Part shown: piece by piece, positions 63,095 through 64,000 of the stretch | Position numbering within the stretch: the first letter of the stretch is position 1 | Layout: the number at the start of each line of letters is the position of its first letter | Source: Streptomyces sp. SAI-135 | Lineage (GTDB): Bacteria > Actinomycetota > Actinomycetes > Streptomycetales > Streptomycetaceae | Direction: 5' to 3' | Length of the DNA stretch: 64,000 nt | NCBI RefSeq assembly: GCF_029893805.1 | Contig: NZ_JARXYP010000001.1 | Location: 1 to 64,000 of the forward strand | Notes under the pieces: generated by a model | The model's input: the letters and a program-made list of their open reading frames with translations, nothing else | The model's database searches: none | What the model was told of the DNA's origin: nothing | Program-made: the position numbers and the translations under genes

Positions 63095-63769
63095 TCAACC
63101 GTTGCTTCGTACCCACTGTGCGGCGTGGACAGTTTCCTGCTGGATGTCTTGCCGGGGCAGTTGAAGGCCGAGTGCGGTTTCCAGAGCGTGGAAGTACAAC
63201 TCGAACTCGCCGGTCAGCTCGGGGTGATCCAGCTCGGCGCGGCGTATGGCCTGGTTGAGGAAGTCGAGCTGGCCGCCGCGGTAGTAGGGGGCGCGGCCCC
63301 GCTCGTACCAGATCAGCTCCAGGACACCCCAGTCGTCGTCGATACGGCGGCCGTCACGCATGTAGTCGAAGGTGTAGATGGCCTTGGCGGCGGTGGCGCT
63401 CAGCCGCACGGTCTCGGTGACTCCGAGCCGGGAGAGAGCCGCGTTGTCGGCCCGGCTGCCGGGTGGTGTCTCGTGGTACATCACGAACGCCCAGTCTCCT
63501 GCCTGCCCGAAGCAGCAGCTCTCCCAGGCGATGTCCCAGGAGTCGCGGCCGGTGCCGTCCATGCTGCACAGGTCCGACAGGCGTGTCCCGGCGGCGACCT
63601 GTTCGGGATTCGCCCCGTGGAGCAGGGCGATCTGCTCGGCGCTGATGCCCTCGCCACGGAAGAAGGCGAGGTTGGTGTAGGGGTCCTTCTCGCGCCATGT
63701 GCCGGCGATCCAGGCGAGGCGTTCCAGCGGGTCGCGTTCGCACGGCTGTGCCGTCTGCGGACCATCCAT
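63095..63769 (-). CDS. Hypothetical protein, possibly DUF6461-like
   Basis: This 224-residue protein contains ERLAWIAGTWREKDPYTNLA, FRGEGISAEQIALLHGANPE, GDWAFVMYHETPPGSRADNA and SATAAKAIYTFDYMRDGRRI. The order (W-type start, GxSxEQ helix, strand ending in an E, then a long strand with aromatic residues) resembles the DUF6461 group often found near Rhs or toxin loci as putative immunity proteins. That assignment is tentative. The convergent hairpin at 63001 is its terminator. Confidence 0.55.
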   Translation of the reverse strand: MDGPQTAQPCERDPLERLAWIAGTWREKDPYTNLAFFRGEGISAEQIALLHGANPEQVAAGTRLSDLCSMDGTGRDSWDIAWESCCFGQAGDWAFVMYHETPPGSRADNAALSRLGVTETVRLSATAAKAIYTFDYMRDGRRIDDDWGVLELIWYERGRAPYYRGGQLDFLNQAIRRAELDHPELTGEFELYFHALETALGLQLPRQDIQQETVHAAQWVRSNG

Positions 63770-63785
63770 GCCGCCGCTACGGAAT

Positions 63786-64000
63786 CGGCTTCCCCAAGCG
63801 GGGTTGATCCGTCCAGCATCTGGGCTTGGCCAGTGACGAGGCTGGTGACCGGGCCGTGGCCCGGAGTGTGAGCCACGATGTACTCGGCGAGACCACGAAC
63901 CGCTTCCTCGGCAACGAAGTACAGCACCTGGTCGAGGTCCTGAGTGGTGAAGATTTCCCGGTAGGGGCTGCGGTAGCCGCGCACAGTGCCGTCTTCGTCC
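63786..64000 (-). pseudogene. Partial gene at right edge, Imm63-like, frameshifted
   Basis: The frame enters from the right edge as EDGTVRGYRSPYREIFTTQD, LDQVLYFVAEEAVRGLAEYI and VTSLVTGQAQMLD. After an apparent one-base change it continues GRINPAWGSRFRSGG into the start of the next gene. DLDxLLYFVxEE followed by QxxMLGRIxPAW recalls the Imm63 immunity family. Only the last 70 or so residues are visible. Confidence 0.45.

Overview
The window looks like an accessory region of a Streptomyces-type actinomycete, either a chromosome arm or a large linear plasmid. Reasons: very high GC with G/C-ending codons, frequent GTG/TTG starts, few T-tracts after hairpins, and gene families typical of that group (pSAM2-like RepSA/TraSA/SpdB genes, a WhiB-like gene, XRE-DUF5753 and XRE-TPR regulators, GntR-UTRA, Ku, Rhs proteins). 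Mobile DNA and broken genes are dense. I count at least four IS elements with recognisable ends, about eight IS remnants, and more than ten frameshifted or truncated genes. No rRNA, tRNA or CRISPR array was recognised.

Layout. 0-0.6 kb: a partial HTH-type gene, followed by an AT-rich block with six AACTTGC-like heptamers. 1-7.8 kb: a Tn7/Tn5053-like transposition module (decayed tniQ copy, intact tniQ, TnsA-like gene, TnsB/TniA DDE transposase, TnsC/TniB ATPase) with GTGA translational overlaps. 7.8-16 kb: regulators and housekeeping-like singletons (TPR protein, GntR, frameshifted XRE and HAD genes, prepilin peptidase, a Fic-type toxin-antitoxin pair). 16-25 kb: an SDR, an IS5-family element beside an older IS fragment, a pentapeptide-repeat protein, a broken methyltransferase and an HTH protein. 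24.8-28.3 kb: an unrecognised HTH gene, then a divergent LysR/TauE-SafE pair. 28-35 kb: a small biosynthetic operon on the minus strand (MDR oxidoreductase, A-T-TE quinone-synthetase-like enzyme, O-methyltransferase) with a truncated P450 and ligase/IS701 debris at its 3' side. 35-41 kb: IS630 debris, MBL and SnoaL-like genes. 41-46 kb: a hydrolase, an Rhs toxin tip with a candidate immunity gene, and a cluster of very small genes divergent from an XRE-TPR regulator. 46.4-51 kb: an eroded pSAM2-type integrative element (korSA', traSA', spdB, repSA, xis, int'). 51.6-53.2 kb: a second Rhs tip with an overlapping immunity candidate and a Ku fragment. 53-56 kb: IS110 and IS5 elements. 57.7-60.3 kb: hydrolase, MBL and MarR genes behind a 32-bp palindrome. 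60.3-64 kb: further IS5 copies, an HTH pseudogene and two immunity/hypothetical-type genes.

How parts fit together. The tniQ/tnsABC genes form one transposition operon, but its TnsA-like protein seems to lack the catalytic residues. The MDR/A-T-TE/O-methyltransferase genes overlap by 4 bp each and probably make a methylated dimeric alpha-keto-acid product such as a terphenylquinone or furanone. This is inferred from domain order and the adenylation-domain signature. The two Rhs tips each have a downstream immunity candidate. A 39-codon gene followed by a perfect 15-bp hairpin may encode a peptide precursor. The many frameshifts may be real decay or partly sequencing error; the sequence alone cannot separate these.
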